64,000 bases of DNA from Maridesulfovibrio hydrothermalis AM13 = DSM 14728 (GTDB lineage Bacteria; Desulfobacterota; Desulfovibrionia; Desulfovibrionales; Desulfovibrionaceae), in contig NC_020055.1 in the NCBI RefSeq assembly GCF_000331025.1, positions 3,133,370 through 3,197,369 on the forward strand. Reading direction: 5' to 3'. How positions within the stretch are numbered: the first letter of the stretch is position 1; the number at the start of each line of letters is the position of its first letter. The translations under genes were made by a program, and so were the position numbers. The notes under the pieces are model-generated. The model searched no databases and was not told where the DNA came from. It saw only the letters and a list, made by a program, of their open reading frames with translations. Shown in pieces: positions 34,601 through 42,411 of the stretch.

Positions 34601-35317
34601 GAGCAAATATGTCCGCGCTTCCTGAAAATTACCTTCGTCCATTTCAAGATCGGCTAAATCACTTAAAGAAATGATACGGTCTTGTGCTTCTATTTTGTCT
34701 AAGAGAGCAGATTTATATGCAGCTTTGGCTTCAGCAGGCCGACCTGAATTTTTATATACTACTGCTTGAATATAATTTTTTTTCCCAGAACTGAAAGATG
34801 TCGGCTCTTCCTTTAATAACTTATAGGCTTTAGCGTAATCATGCTGATTCAGTAATAAATTAACCAGACTGGTTGTTATTTTTTTTCTTACCCCCGGATC
34901 AAAGCGGCCCTTTTCGAGTGCGGAGGCAAGAGTCTTTACGGCCTCGCTGTGATTACCACATTTTTGAAGAGCTTCGGACCTTAATAGAACGGCATGATCA
35001 TCATCAGGATTTATTGTAATTATCTTTGCAGCCTGCTGAGCTGCTTCCTCATATTTCTGCGAAGAAAAAAGAGCTTGAGCGTAATCCATGCGGAGAACGG
35101 TATCGGAATTGTCAAGATTAAGAGCTTTGGCAAACTCTGCGGCAGCCTGTTGCGGTTTGCCCTGCTGCAAAAAGCGATAGGCTCTATCCTTAAACGGGAA
35201 AATTTGTATTTCTAAAAGTTGTTTATCCACCCATCCTTTCTGCTTCACAGGCTGCTGCCCGTAGCTTACTGAAGGAAACAGCAAAAAAACTGCACAAATT
35301 ATAATTTTATACACCAC
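31673..35317 (-). CDS. nfrA: NfrA-like TPR / outer membrane beta-barrel protein
   Basis: 1214 residues: signal peptide (IIICAVFLLFPSVSYGQQ), about 25 tetratricopeptide repeats across residues 45-930 (for example AYRFLQQGKPQQAAAEFAKA and YLQGQAEGKVGNLDKAIDCY), and from about residue 980 a beta-strand-rich domain ending in the aromatic SLRFSF, typical of outer membrane barrels. The C-terminal part matches the NfrA_C pattern of the phage N4 adsorption protein. In E. coli NfrA exports the NfrB-made polysaccharide. The start overlaps the nfrB-like stop by 11 bases, so the two are coupled. Confidence 0.8.
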   Translation of the reverse strand: MVYKIIICAVFLLFPSVSYGQQPVKQKGWVDKQLLEIQIFPFKDRAYRFLQQGKPQQAAAEFAKALNLDNSDTVLRMDYAQALFSSQKYEEAAQQAAKIITINPDDDHAVLLRSEALQKCGNHSEAVKTLASALEKGRFDPGVRKKITTSLVNLLLNQHDYAKAYKLLKEEPTSFSSGKKNYIQAVVYKNSGRPAEAKAAYKSALLDKIEAQDRIISLSDLADLEMDEGNFQEARTYLLEAYKLNSYLSSISSRMADLEYKTGHYDQALKWADRSLQLEDNKNVYLLKAFILSKLNQPGSALNIFDELITKSDSNIEKAQLYVHKGNISNSYGQLKTAEESFRNALALKSDVATMRSLAMVYSAQGKWDETVETYKLILQSYDSPEDRVQLAVALMECGKDKQAIEALREAVNSGKLSSDDEHYALSQLGFLEYNSGEFLSAEQTFQKIAEKFSFNQKNQLALGRTQLKLGKYDLALSSFLKVNGASKNYETMMLIAEAYEKSGQQNKALEEYYSVINTNYVKGDALASVLERAGMLESLGDNFSKAGILYEKAYALAKNKDTELLLRAGEAYFSANELSKTIQALKAYFSKPDSKYCFEAYRLVGASFLEQDLFDEAGENYMDALNDSRLSDKQRYRILVNIGYIKLRQGRNSEGIEFLRKAMKFSDENFKVRLDIAEALYKLGKYTEALAEFKKAESSEMPEQVYTGISFCYDKLNKPGLALHYMTLAEKCSANNSELQRLALFDQLAYLCMSEESYRKAVEYYEKSLAIKQSSLRSYGLGRSQRLLQDMPSARQAFASVSPEELSISNRAQFYEEMGRINSYEKDYAQAINYFSKAGNEKPSSERLYLQGQAEGKVGNLDKAIDCYQRALKENPYDVYAVSLGYAYYNKGDFEKTVPLFEDVYSRDNDYIKLPEDLAYITKKLYRNEDSIDWFKVAIDNKPFYFDETPASLRKKIYGFKDELRSLTNRFDLTAFYSYSENGVAATTDSQDVRAGILDNSAGVELGYTPEEFGFRNGKIFQFIGRVTIGKTKDNAFSFDTDSLQGAFGVRYKPFSQINAAVGVERLIKLGNKAEDNTLLRVMASWDDGWAMKPAESSWNYSFVFGEADYYLEGYQRAVFILHGRQGWTWNIDDQWLITPHAYATYKYITPDRDKTSYFEAGPGLSIRFLEGESKYISYEREWEFLLRYSFGSYLEGTKSSFNGLSGSLRFSF

Positions 35318-37571
35318 GGTAATCAGAGTCCTTAGATTCTTTAATGATTTTAAGAAGCTGTTCTTCGGATATAGCGTTTTCTTTCACCAGAATTTCTCCC
35401 AAAGTAAGGCTGTCATCCTTTTGAACTTTTAAACCGCGCTGAAGCTGCGCAGAGTCAATGGCCCCTTTAGAAATTAAAAAGTCCCCGATACGGGCAGTAG
35501 ATTTTTGTTGAATAAAATCCCTTTTCAACTCTTCAAAAGAATCTTCATCTATGACCTTCTGATCGATAAGCACCTCTCCAAGAGGTCTATATTGTCTTCG
35601 CTGAGTCTGTAGAGCCTTTTGCAAAACTTCATTTGTTACAAGACCGCTCTCTACAAGTCTCTGCCCGAGAGGAATATTTTTTACAGGGCAAGATAAACGT
35701 TCATATCCCCTTCTAATAGCAAATGAAATATCACTTTTAACAGAAAGTCTTAAAGAAACGGAATGACCTATTTCCTGTTCCAGTTCATGCAAACTTTTCT
35801 CATCCAGCATATCTGAGCTGGCAATTATAAGCTCTCCGTTTTCCATCGCTATAGGAAAAATCGAATACTTAACTGCAACTTTTTGCGGCACGAGCTGTAA
35901 AAGTTCAAACGGAGTGACATATGGATCTATTTCCTGTGTTTCAACTTTAAATTGAACCCCAAGAGTCTGAACCAGTTGATCTTCGGAAATAAAGTTCATA
36001 TCCAGCAGAATCTGACCGAGCTTTTTATTTGAACCTCGTTTGGCTGCAAGCGCAGAGTCAAGCTGCTCGATTGTAAGAAATCTTTTATCGAGTAGCAAAT
36101 CACCGAGCTTACGCCTGTATGCACGTAATTCCTCTTCCGAAGGGTAGACATGGCTGGTTTTATCCCATGCAGCTTTTTCCCCGGTGATTACAGACTTTGT
36201 ATAAAAATAAATTGCCCGGTTAGTTGCCACAAAATTAATAATATTAGCCCAGAATAAACGGGGAATAGCCTGTAACGCCTGCGAAATATTATATGTTTTA
36301 AAAACAAATAAAAACCGCATCAAAATTCTCCAAACCAGAAAAAATAAACACAAAGAAACTAACGTTCTTGCCTCCGGACTGTCCCCGACCATAGGTGGAA
36401 GCCGGTAACTGTCTGTAAACATATTATAAGTAGAAATACTTATGATAGCTACAACCAGAGCATTTCCAGTTAGATTGGCCATATTTGTTATCAGCGACTT
36501 GCGGTCACGCAGCAACATATAGCGGGATGCAAACCCTCCACGCCACCCGAGAGTTGTCCATCCTTGAAGTGCAATCCCCATAACCCATCTGGTTTTTTGG
36601 CGCACAGCAGTATTAAACGTATTTGGGAAAAATTCCTTAATGGAAATATACTCTCTAACCTGTATCTGTTTAGGCTTTCCCCAAAAACTTTTTACGACTT
36701 TATTCCTCAAAACCCACTGCCGTACAAACGCCTGCTTTAGTCCAAACTCTTTTATTTTTAATCCAAAATCATAATCTTCTGTCAGTGAATTAATATCAAA
36801 AAGCTGATGCGACCTTGCCTGAGAGATTGTTTTTAAAGCCTTGCGGCTAAAGCCGGTCCCGACCCCCGCAGAAGGGACAGCACCAGTGAGCATCTCACGC
36901 ACGATCAGGTCTCTGGTGTGATTCTCCGCAAACTCATCAATATAATGATTGCCTGTAAACTCAGTCCATTTTCTTACCATGGGGTGTACAGGCAGTTGGA
37001 TCATGTCCAGTTTGGGGATAACGTAATTGCACAGTTTTAGGAGTAAGGGGTGAATTATATCCTCAGAGTCGTCCATAAGAAAGATATCAAAGACTTTATT
37101 ATTATCCTTTTCAAAAAGCTGAATCCCCTCATAAAGCCAGTTCAAACAGTCAGCCTTACTGGTCGGGCCGTCTTTAGGGCAGACAATACGCTCAACATTA
37201 CCAAACTTCTGCCGGACAAGCTCAACCTCTCGATGAGTTGCGGGGTCGTTGGGGTAGGTTCCTACAAAAATAGTATAATTTGAATACGTAACCGTTTTAA
37301 GGGTGTTCTCTAACATGCGCCGGATCACGGCAGATTCATCCCAGCAGGGAATCATCATCGCAATAGACTGCTCCGGCTTGGCAAGTAACATTTCCTCGGT
37401 AAGAGGCTTATGACGTGGAAGAATAAAAAGACGACGATACAACGCTCGCCCAAAATAACAGGCATCGATAAAAAGTTCATCAATTCCGCTAATTACAAAA
37501 ACAAGTGCAACCAGAAGAAATGTAAGCTTTAATCCTAAAAAAAGAAAAAGAAAAACTTGATCAAACATCAT
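35307..37571 (-). CDS. nfrB: NfrB-like glycosyltransferase with three MshEN-type c-di-GMP modules
   Basis: About 754 residues. One N-terminal transmembrane helix is followed by a GT2 synthase domain: MIPCWDESAVIRRML, the DxD segment FLMDDSEDI, TEDYDFGLKI and RQKTRWVMG. Two or three transmembrane helices follow. From residue about 490 the protein has an MshEN module (RKLGDLLLDKRFLTIEQLDSA and KKLGQILLDMNFISEDQL), a T2SSE_N-like part, then two more LGxxL repeat pairs (LGQRLVESGLV/LGEVLIDQKVI and IGDFLISKGAI/LGEILVKENAI). MshEN binds c-di-GMP. Start uncertain; an ATG at 37571 is used. Confidence 0.83.
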   Translation of the reverse strand: MMFDQVFLFLFLGLKLTFLLVALVFVISGIDELFIDACYFGRALYRRLFILPRHKPLTEEMLLAKPEQSIAMMIPCWDESAVIRRMLENTLKTVTYSNYTIFVGTYPNDPATHREVELVRQKFGNVERIVCPKDGPTSKADCLNWLYEGIQLFEKDNNKVFDIFLMDDSEDIIHPLLLKLCNYVIPKLDMIQLPVHPMVRKWTEFTGNHYIDEFAENHTRDLIVREMLTGAVPSAGVGTGFSRKALKTISQARSHQLFDINSLTEDYDFGLKIKEFGLKQAFVRQWVLRNKVVKSFWGKPKQIQVREYISIKEFFPNTFNTAVRQKTRWVMGIALQGWTTLGWRGGFASRYMLLRDRKSLITNMANLTGNALVVAIISISTYNMFTDSYRLPPMVGDSPEARTLVSLCLFFLVWRILMRFLFVFKTYNISQALQAIPRLFWANIINFVATNRAIYFYTKSVITGEKAAWDKTSHVYPSEEELRAYRRKLGDLLLDKRFLTIEQLDSALAAKRGSNKKLGQILLDMNFISEDQLVQTLGVQFKVETQEIDPYVTPFELLQLVPQKVAVKYSIFPIAMENGELIIASSDMLDEKSLHELEQEIGHSVSLRLSVKSDISFAIRRGYERLSCPVKNIPLGQRLVESGLVTNEVLQKALQTQRRQYRPLGEVLIDQKVIDEDSFEELKRDFIQQKSTARIGDFLISKGAIDSAQLQRGLKVQKDDSLTLGEILVKENAISEEQLLKIIKESKDSDYRGV

Positions 37572-37610
37572 CACCAAGAACTTACTGTTACGGGCATTCT
37601 TTTATCTTTT

Positions 37611-38798
37611 TTAATTCGAAATTTGCGAAATATTATAGTTACTGCTGAAAACTTCATACTCTGCAAGAAGCGGCATCCGGCCTTGCTTCCATGCAATCAC
37701 AGCATCTACAATTCGTTTTGATGCAAACCCGTCGCCGAACGGATTACCCGCTATAAGACCGCTTTTATCCAGTGTCCCATTCAAGAATTCTTGTGCATGT
37801 TCAACGATGGAGTCACTTTCGGTCCCTACAAGCTTCAATGCTCCTGATTCCAGAGCTTCAGGACGTTCTGTGGTGTTACGCATAATCAAAACAGAAACTC
37901 CGAATGACGGCGCCTCCTCCTGAACTCCTCCTGAATCACTGAGTATTAAAGAGGACTGCTTCATCACTGAAATAAAATCAAAATAATCAAGAGGTTCAAT
38001 CAGGTGAACACGATCAATATCAGAAAGTATACTGAAAACGGTTTCCCTTACTTTGGGATTTTTATGTACAGGAAAAATTATTTCCACATCAGCATACTGC
38101 TTAGCTATTCTTTCAATTGCCCCGCATATATTTTCCAAAGGCTTTCCAAGTGATTCACGGCGATGAGCGGTCACTAAAATTATCCGTTTATCTGAATCAA
38201 CCACCTTAGCAATATGGCTTGGAAGAGCATTTACTTTACCGGAGATACTATGGAGAGCATCTACCACTGTGTTACCGGTCACTAAAATTTTTTCAGAAGC
38301 AACCCCCTCATCAAGAAGCTTGCGTTTAGCAATTTCAGTCGGCGCAAAATTGAGAGTAGCAAAAACACTGACCATACGGCGGTTTGCTTCTTCTGGGTAA
38401 GGATTCATAATATTCCCGCTTCGCAGACCGGCTTCTACGTGACCAACTGGAATCTGGCGGTTAAAGGCTGCCAAAGCGCCGACAAAGGCTGTTGTTGTAT
38501 CACCCTGAACTAATAAAAAGTCTGGATTAATATCATCAAGCAGGGCATCAACCCCTAAAAGGGCATTTGCTGTCAACTCATTTAAATTCTTAACAGTACT
38601 CATTAAATTTAAGTCAACATCGGCAGCTATATTAAAGTAGGAAAAAACTTGATCAAGTTGAGAACGATGCTGCCCTGTAGAAATCAACTTTGTCTCTACT
38701 CCGTCTCTATCAGTGAGATGCTGGATTAACGGAGCCATCTTGATCGCTTCAGGACGAGTCCCTACTACAGCAGCTATTTTTATATTAGAATCAGCCAT
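37611..38798 (-). CDS. wecB: UDP-GlcNAc 2-epimerase (non-hydrolysing)
   Basis: About 395 residues. The start KIAAVVGTRPEAIKMAPLI, the motif FLLVQGDTTTAFVGALAAF, then VGHVEAGLRSGN, and SLILSDSGGVQEEAPSFGVSV match WecB throughout. It makes UDP-ManNAc, the substrate that E. coli NfrB pathway strains need. It is the first gene of the wecB-nfrB-nfrA-DUF4434 run, 39 bp before the nfrB-like gene. A GGTGG-type box precedes the ATG at 38798. Confidence 0.93.
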   Translation of the reverse strand: MADSNIKIAAVVGTRPEAIKMAPLIQHLTDRDGVETKLISTGQHRSQLDQVFSYFNIAADVDLNLMSTVKNLNELTANALLGVDALLDDINPDFLLVQGDTTTAFVGALAAFNRQIPVGHVEAGLRSGNIMNPYPEEANRRMVSVFATLNFAPTEIAKRKLLDEGVASEKILVTGNTVVDALHSISGKVNALPSHIAKVVDSDKRIILVTAHRRESLGKPLENICGAIERIAKQYADVEIIFPVHKNPKVRETVFSILSDIDRVHLIEPLDYFDFISVMKQSSLILSDSGGVQEEAPSFGVSVLIMRNTTERPEALESGALKLVGTESDSIVEHAQEFLNGTLDKSGLIAGNPFGDGFASKRIVDAVIAWKQGRMPLLAEYEVFSSNYNISQISN

Positions 38799-39175
38799 TA
38801 ACACCCCACCACCCTTATAATTATTCTAAACTTGCGGAAGCTACGAAACTAATAAAAATCTGTCAACACAAAAAAAATAATGCTTACTAATTTAAATAGT
38901 TAAGAATAGCTATGATGAATTTTACATAAGGGATAAGCAGCCTTAGCTAAAAATGAGGCAAAAATAATGTAATTAGAAAGTGAGAACGGGTTTACGTTCT
39001 TTCTGGATTAATCTTCAAATATGAAATAAGAAACAAAGTAAATAAAAAAGGTAATTATACAAACTGAGTAGGAGGGAAAAATTCAATTTTACAGGCAGGA
39101 ATGGTCAGGCTAAAAACAGCATCCTTATCCATAAGAAATATGACTCAAAAATCACTTAAACTAAAAGTCTTTTCG
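38799..39175. other. Intergenic region between wecB and kinase genes
   Basis: AT-rich, about 377 bp. It should hold the wecB promoter on the minus strand. I see no clear hairpin terminator for the kinase gene and no ORF with a ribosome site; a plus-strand frame crossing 39101 is a shadow of the kinase gene. Confidence 0.45.
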
Positions 39176-40867
39176 TCAACTGCAATTATCATCATGCTGG
39201 CAATCACAGGTCGAAGGCAGCCTGATAATGACCTTCATCCCTTTTCCATAGCTGGTTTCAATAACAAAAGTACCGTTGTGCTTCTGGGTCACAATAAAGT
39301 ACGAAACAAAGAGTCCAAGCCCGGTCCCTTCACCGGCAGCCTTAGTTGTAAAGAAAGGTTCCAGTGCATTTTTACGTGTTTCAGCATCCATTCCGGGGCC
39401 GTTATCTTCAATTTCAAGCCGCACAAAACCCTTTTCAGGTTTGAGCCGTACGACAATCCGGCCAAGCCGGCCTTCTACGCGCTTCGGATCGGATAATATC
39501 GCCTGAACAGAATTTTTTATCAGATTGATCATAACCTGTTCAATCTCTGATGGAGAACACAAAATATCTGGAATCGAACGGTCCAGCTCCCGGATAATTT
39601 CGACCCCATCATCTCCTGACTTATGGTAAAGATCATAACCGCTAAACGACAACTCGATAGCGGCCTCAACTACCTGCGCAATATCGGCGCAAACTTTCTC
39701 CCCACCGGACTGACGGCTGAATTGCAGCATGTTTGAAACAATCCGCGCAGAACGTTCACCAAGCTGCTGGATAGATTCAAGCTTAGGGATAATTCCACGC
39801 TTCTCACAATATTCATGAATACTTTCAAACGGAATTCCAACCTCTTCTGCAACGGTATGGTTCTTTTTCAGGTCACTGGAAATTCGGCGCAATACATTTT
39901 GCGTACCCTGAAGAATTCCCCCCAGAGGGTTATTGATTTCATGAGCCATTCCCGCGGCAAGTCCCCCGACTGTCATCATTTTTTCAGTCTGGACCATAAC
40001 TTCTTCCATGCGGGTTCGGGCAGTAATATCGTCCACTCTGATAACCGCACCGGATTCATCTTCATTTATAAACGGAAAGACAACTATTTCAAAAAAAGTA
40101 GTTCCCTGACCACGTTCCACATGGAAGATCTCAGTTCCTCCACCCTGTCTGCCCTGAATAGTGCGGGAAATAAGATTTTCAAATCTCCTGAGTTCGGGCA
40201 TCACTTCAAAAATAAATCGCCCTTGAGCATATTCTGCTGAGATTCCCGTTTCTTCTGCCGCATGTGCGTTCCAAAGAACAACATTAGCACTTCCGTCTAC
40301 CCCGACCAGCGTGGACTGCATGGAATCAATCACGTTTCCGAGATAATTGCGGGTCCGGCGAAGCTCCCTCTGATCTGCAAGTCTGCGCCGGACATCACGG
40401 GCAACCATTACTATGTAAAGACGGCCTCCAACAAAATGAACTTTCAGCGTCATTTCAACAGGGATTTTAGAGCCGCCCTTGCCCAGCAGTTCTGTAGTGG
40501 AAACATCTTCTTTTTCCCATGATGAATAAACTTCATCATCGATCAACACCTCATGCAGCAAAAAACAGGTGTCTTCGGGAAAAACCAGCTCAGGAGGACT
40601 GTCTAAAAGCTCCTCTCTGGTATAATCGGTTTTTTTAAGGGCCGTCCTGTTTACATCGGCAAAGCTCCATGAAAAAGCATCCAGCACAAATAAGGCATCA
40701 TTAGCGTACTCCACCAAAGCTCTAAAGCGTTCAAGCTCATTAAGCCTCTCTTTGAGTTCAGGATAATAGCTTTTTCGCATCGAGTTTTCGCCAAGCCCGA
40801 TCAACTTATTGCGAACACTCTCTTTTTTAGTGTCATCAGAACGCCGCTTCATAAATTCTCTCAACAT
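39176..40867 (-). CDS. PAS-PAS sensor histidine kinase (ErcS-like)
   Basis: 563 residues without transmembrane segments, so probably cytoplasmic. Two PAS domains (about residues 50-165 and 175-290) precede a HisKA/HATPase core: the H-box GMAHEINNPLGGILQGTQ, N-box EQVMINLIKNSVQAIL, G1 IEDNGPGMDAE and G2 GEGTGLGLFVSY. It overlaps the ErcA-like dehydrogenase gene by about 30 bases. In Pseudomonas an ErcA-type dehydrogenase works with ErcS-type kinases in ethanol-oxidation control, so this pair is likely a sensor unit. No response regulator is adjacent. Start uncertain (40867 or 40852). Confidence 0.83.
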   Translation of the reverse strand: MLREFMKRRSDDTKKESVRNKLIGLGENSMRKSYYPELKERLNELERFRALVEYANDALFVLDAFSWSFADVNRTALKKTDYTREELLDSPPELVFPEDTCFLLHEVLIDDEVYSSWEKEDVSTTELLGKGGSKIPVEMTLKVHFVGGRLYIVMVARDVRRRLADQRELRRTRNYLGNVIDSMQSTLVGVDGSANVVLWNAHAAEETGISAEYAQGRFIFEVMPELRRFENLISRTIQGRQGGGTEIFHVERGQGTTFFEIVVFPFINEDESGAVIRVDDITARTRMEEVMVQTEKMMTVGGLAAGMAHEINNPLGGILQGTQNVLRRISSDLKKNHTVAEEVGIPFESIHEYCEKRGIIPKLESIQQLGERSARIVSNMLQFSRQSGGEKVCADIAQVVEAAIELSFSGYDLYHKSGDDGVEIIRELDRSIPDILCSPSEIEQVMINLIKNSVQAILSDPKRVEGRLGRIVVRLKPEKGFVRLEIEDNGPGMDAETRKNALEPFFTTKAAGEGTGLGLFVSYFIVTQKHNGTFVIETSYGKGMKVIIRLPSTCDCQHDDNCS

Positions 40868-41996
40868 CTTCCTGTGAAAAATCTACGGGGTTAGTCACCA
40901 TACAAGCATCATTCAAAGCCAGTTTTGCAAGTTTAGGTATTTCACTTTGAGTAAGCCCAAAATCCCTTAACGACTTAGTAATCCCTACAGATTTTCGGAG
41001 TTCTACAATTTTATCAACAAGCATTTCACACACTTCTTCAGAGGATTTCCCAGCAACATCAACGCCCATTGCTTCAGCAATTCTAATATACCTTCCAATG
41101 GCAAAAGGGAAGTTGGCCTTGATGACATAGGGAAGAAGGATCGCGTTGCACTCACCATGAGGAAGATCAAGAAGCCCCCCCAGACTGTGAGCCATAGCGT
41201 GAACTGCGCCGAGAATAGCATTAGAAAAAGCCAGTCCGGCTTCCATACTACCCAGCATGACATGACCACGTGCATCAATATCATCAGGGTCTTCTATCAC
41301 GGCCACAAGGTAGCTGCTGATAAGCTTAATTGCATCAAGAGCAAACAAATCCGTCAGGGCGGAGTTTGCATTGGAAACATAAGCTTCAATCGCATGGGTC
41401 AATGCATCCAGTCCGGTTGCAGCAGTAAGCTGCACATTCATAGTTACAGTGAGCTCGGGGTCGATAAGAGCGGCATCAGGAACCATTGCTTTGCTGACAA
41501 TGCTTATTTTAACATTACGTTTGGTATCAGTGATAATTGCAAACTGGGAAACATCGGCAGAACTCCCGGCAGTGGAAGGTACACAAATAAGAGGCGGTCC
41601 GGGAGACTCGACCATATCAACCCCCTCAAAGGATAAGATATGGGCTTTATTTGTTGTAACAATACCAATTCCTTTAGCACAATCCATCGGACTTCCGCCG
41701 CCGACGGCTATAATACTATCGCATCCTTTCTCAATATAGAGATCAGCTCCCTTCATAACCTCAACATCACGAGGATTTTCTGAAACATCGCTGAAGACAA
41801 CGGTTTCCACCCCTGATTTATGAAGACTCTCCTGAACAGCTGCAACCCAGGGGCAGTCGGCTATCCCGGGGTCTGTTACGATTAAAGCTTTATTCACCCC
41901 GAAGTTTTCCGCATACTGTCCGGCAAGCTTAGAAGAGCCGACTCCGAAGATAAGCTCAGGGGCCACAAATTTACGCATCGCAATAACTTCTTTCAC
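40836..41996 (-). CDS. ercA: Iron-containing alcohol dehydrogenase, ErcA-like
   Basis: 386 residues of the group III Fe-ADH family. NAD-binding is in IIAVGGGSPMDCAKG, and the metal ligands lie in TGLDALTHAIEAY, MAHSLGGLLDLPHGECNAILL (His residues). The N terminus KFVAPELIFGVGSSKLAGQYA is close to ErcA proteins, which regulate alcohol oxidation together with a kinase. The stop region overlaps the kinase start, strong evidence of joint function. Catalytic residues look intact, so it may be an active alcohol dehydrogenase rather than a pure regulator. GTG start with GGGGGAG upstream. Confidence 0.82.
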   Translation of the reverse strand: MKEVIAMRKFVAPELIFGVGSSKLAGQYAENFGVNKALIVTDPGIADCPWVAAVQESLHKSGVETVVFSDVSENPRDVEVMKGADLYIEKGCDSIIAVGGGSPMDCAKGIGIVTTNKAHILSFEGVDMVESPGPPLICVPSTAGSSADVSQFAIITDTKRNVKISIVSKAMVPDAALIDPELTVTMNVQLTAATGLDALTHAIEAYVSNANSALTDLFALDAIKLISSYLVAVIEDPDDIDARGHVMLGSMEAGLAFSNAILGAVHAMAHSLGGLLDLPHGECNAILLPYVIKANFPFAIGRYIRIAEAMGVDVAGKSSEEVCEMLVDKIVELRKSVGITKSLRDFGLTQSEIPKLAKLALNDACMVTNPVDFSQEDVERIYEAAF

Positions 41997-42411
41997 GGCT
42001 CTCCCCCGCTATTTAAAATTATCTCCCTCTATAAGCAGGAAACACCCGTCTTACAGAGCCAACTATAAACATATCATTTATAACATTTTTTTCCCACACC
42101 CAGCAAATACAATATTAAATTGTTTCAAATCGAAATAAAATCCCTTCTATTCATAAATAGAACACAAACACACTGTGAGCACAAGCCGTGATCATAATTT
42201 CACCGAACGAAATACACCCATCTCCCATCTTTTAACTTGCAATAATCAATATAAACTATACTCCTTAAAAACACCTCACAACTCGTGATACTGTTTTTTT
42301 ATAATTATCTGATCGCACCCAAAAAATACTACTTATTTACTCCGAATTACTATACTCTATAGACTATTATTTTCCAAACATTACCGCCAGCAAACAGACA
42401 TAAATACCACC
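41997..42411. other. Divergent AT-rich region between ercA and GGDEF-EAL genes
   Basis: 415 bp with no ORF, very rich in A and T. It must contain the promoters of both divergent genes. I see no long inverted repeat. Confidence 0.5.

Noticed and set aside
39101-39496. Plus-strand 131-codon ORF
   Set aside because: Antisense to the ATPase part of the histidine kinase, whose motifs are unmistakable.
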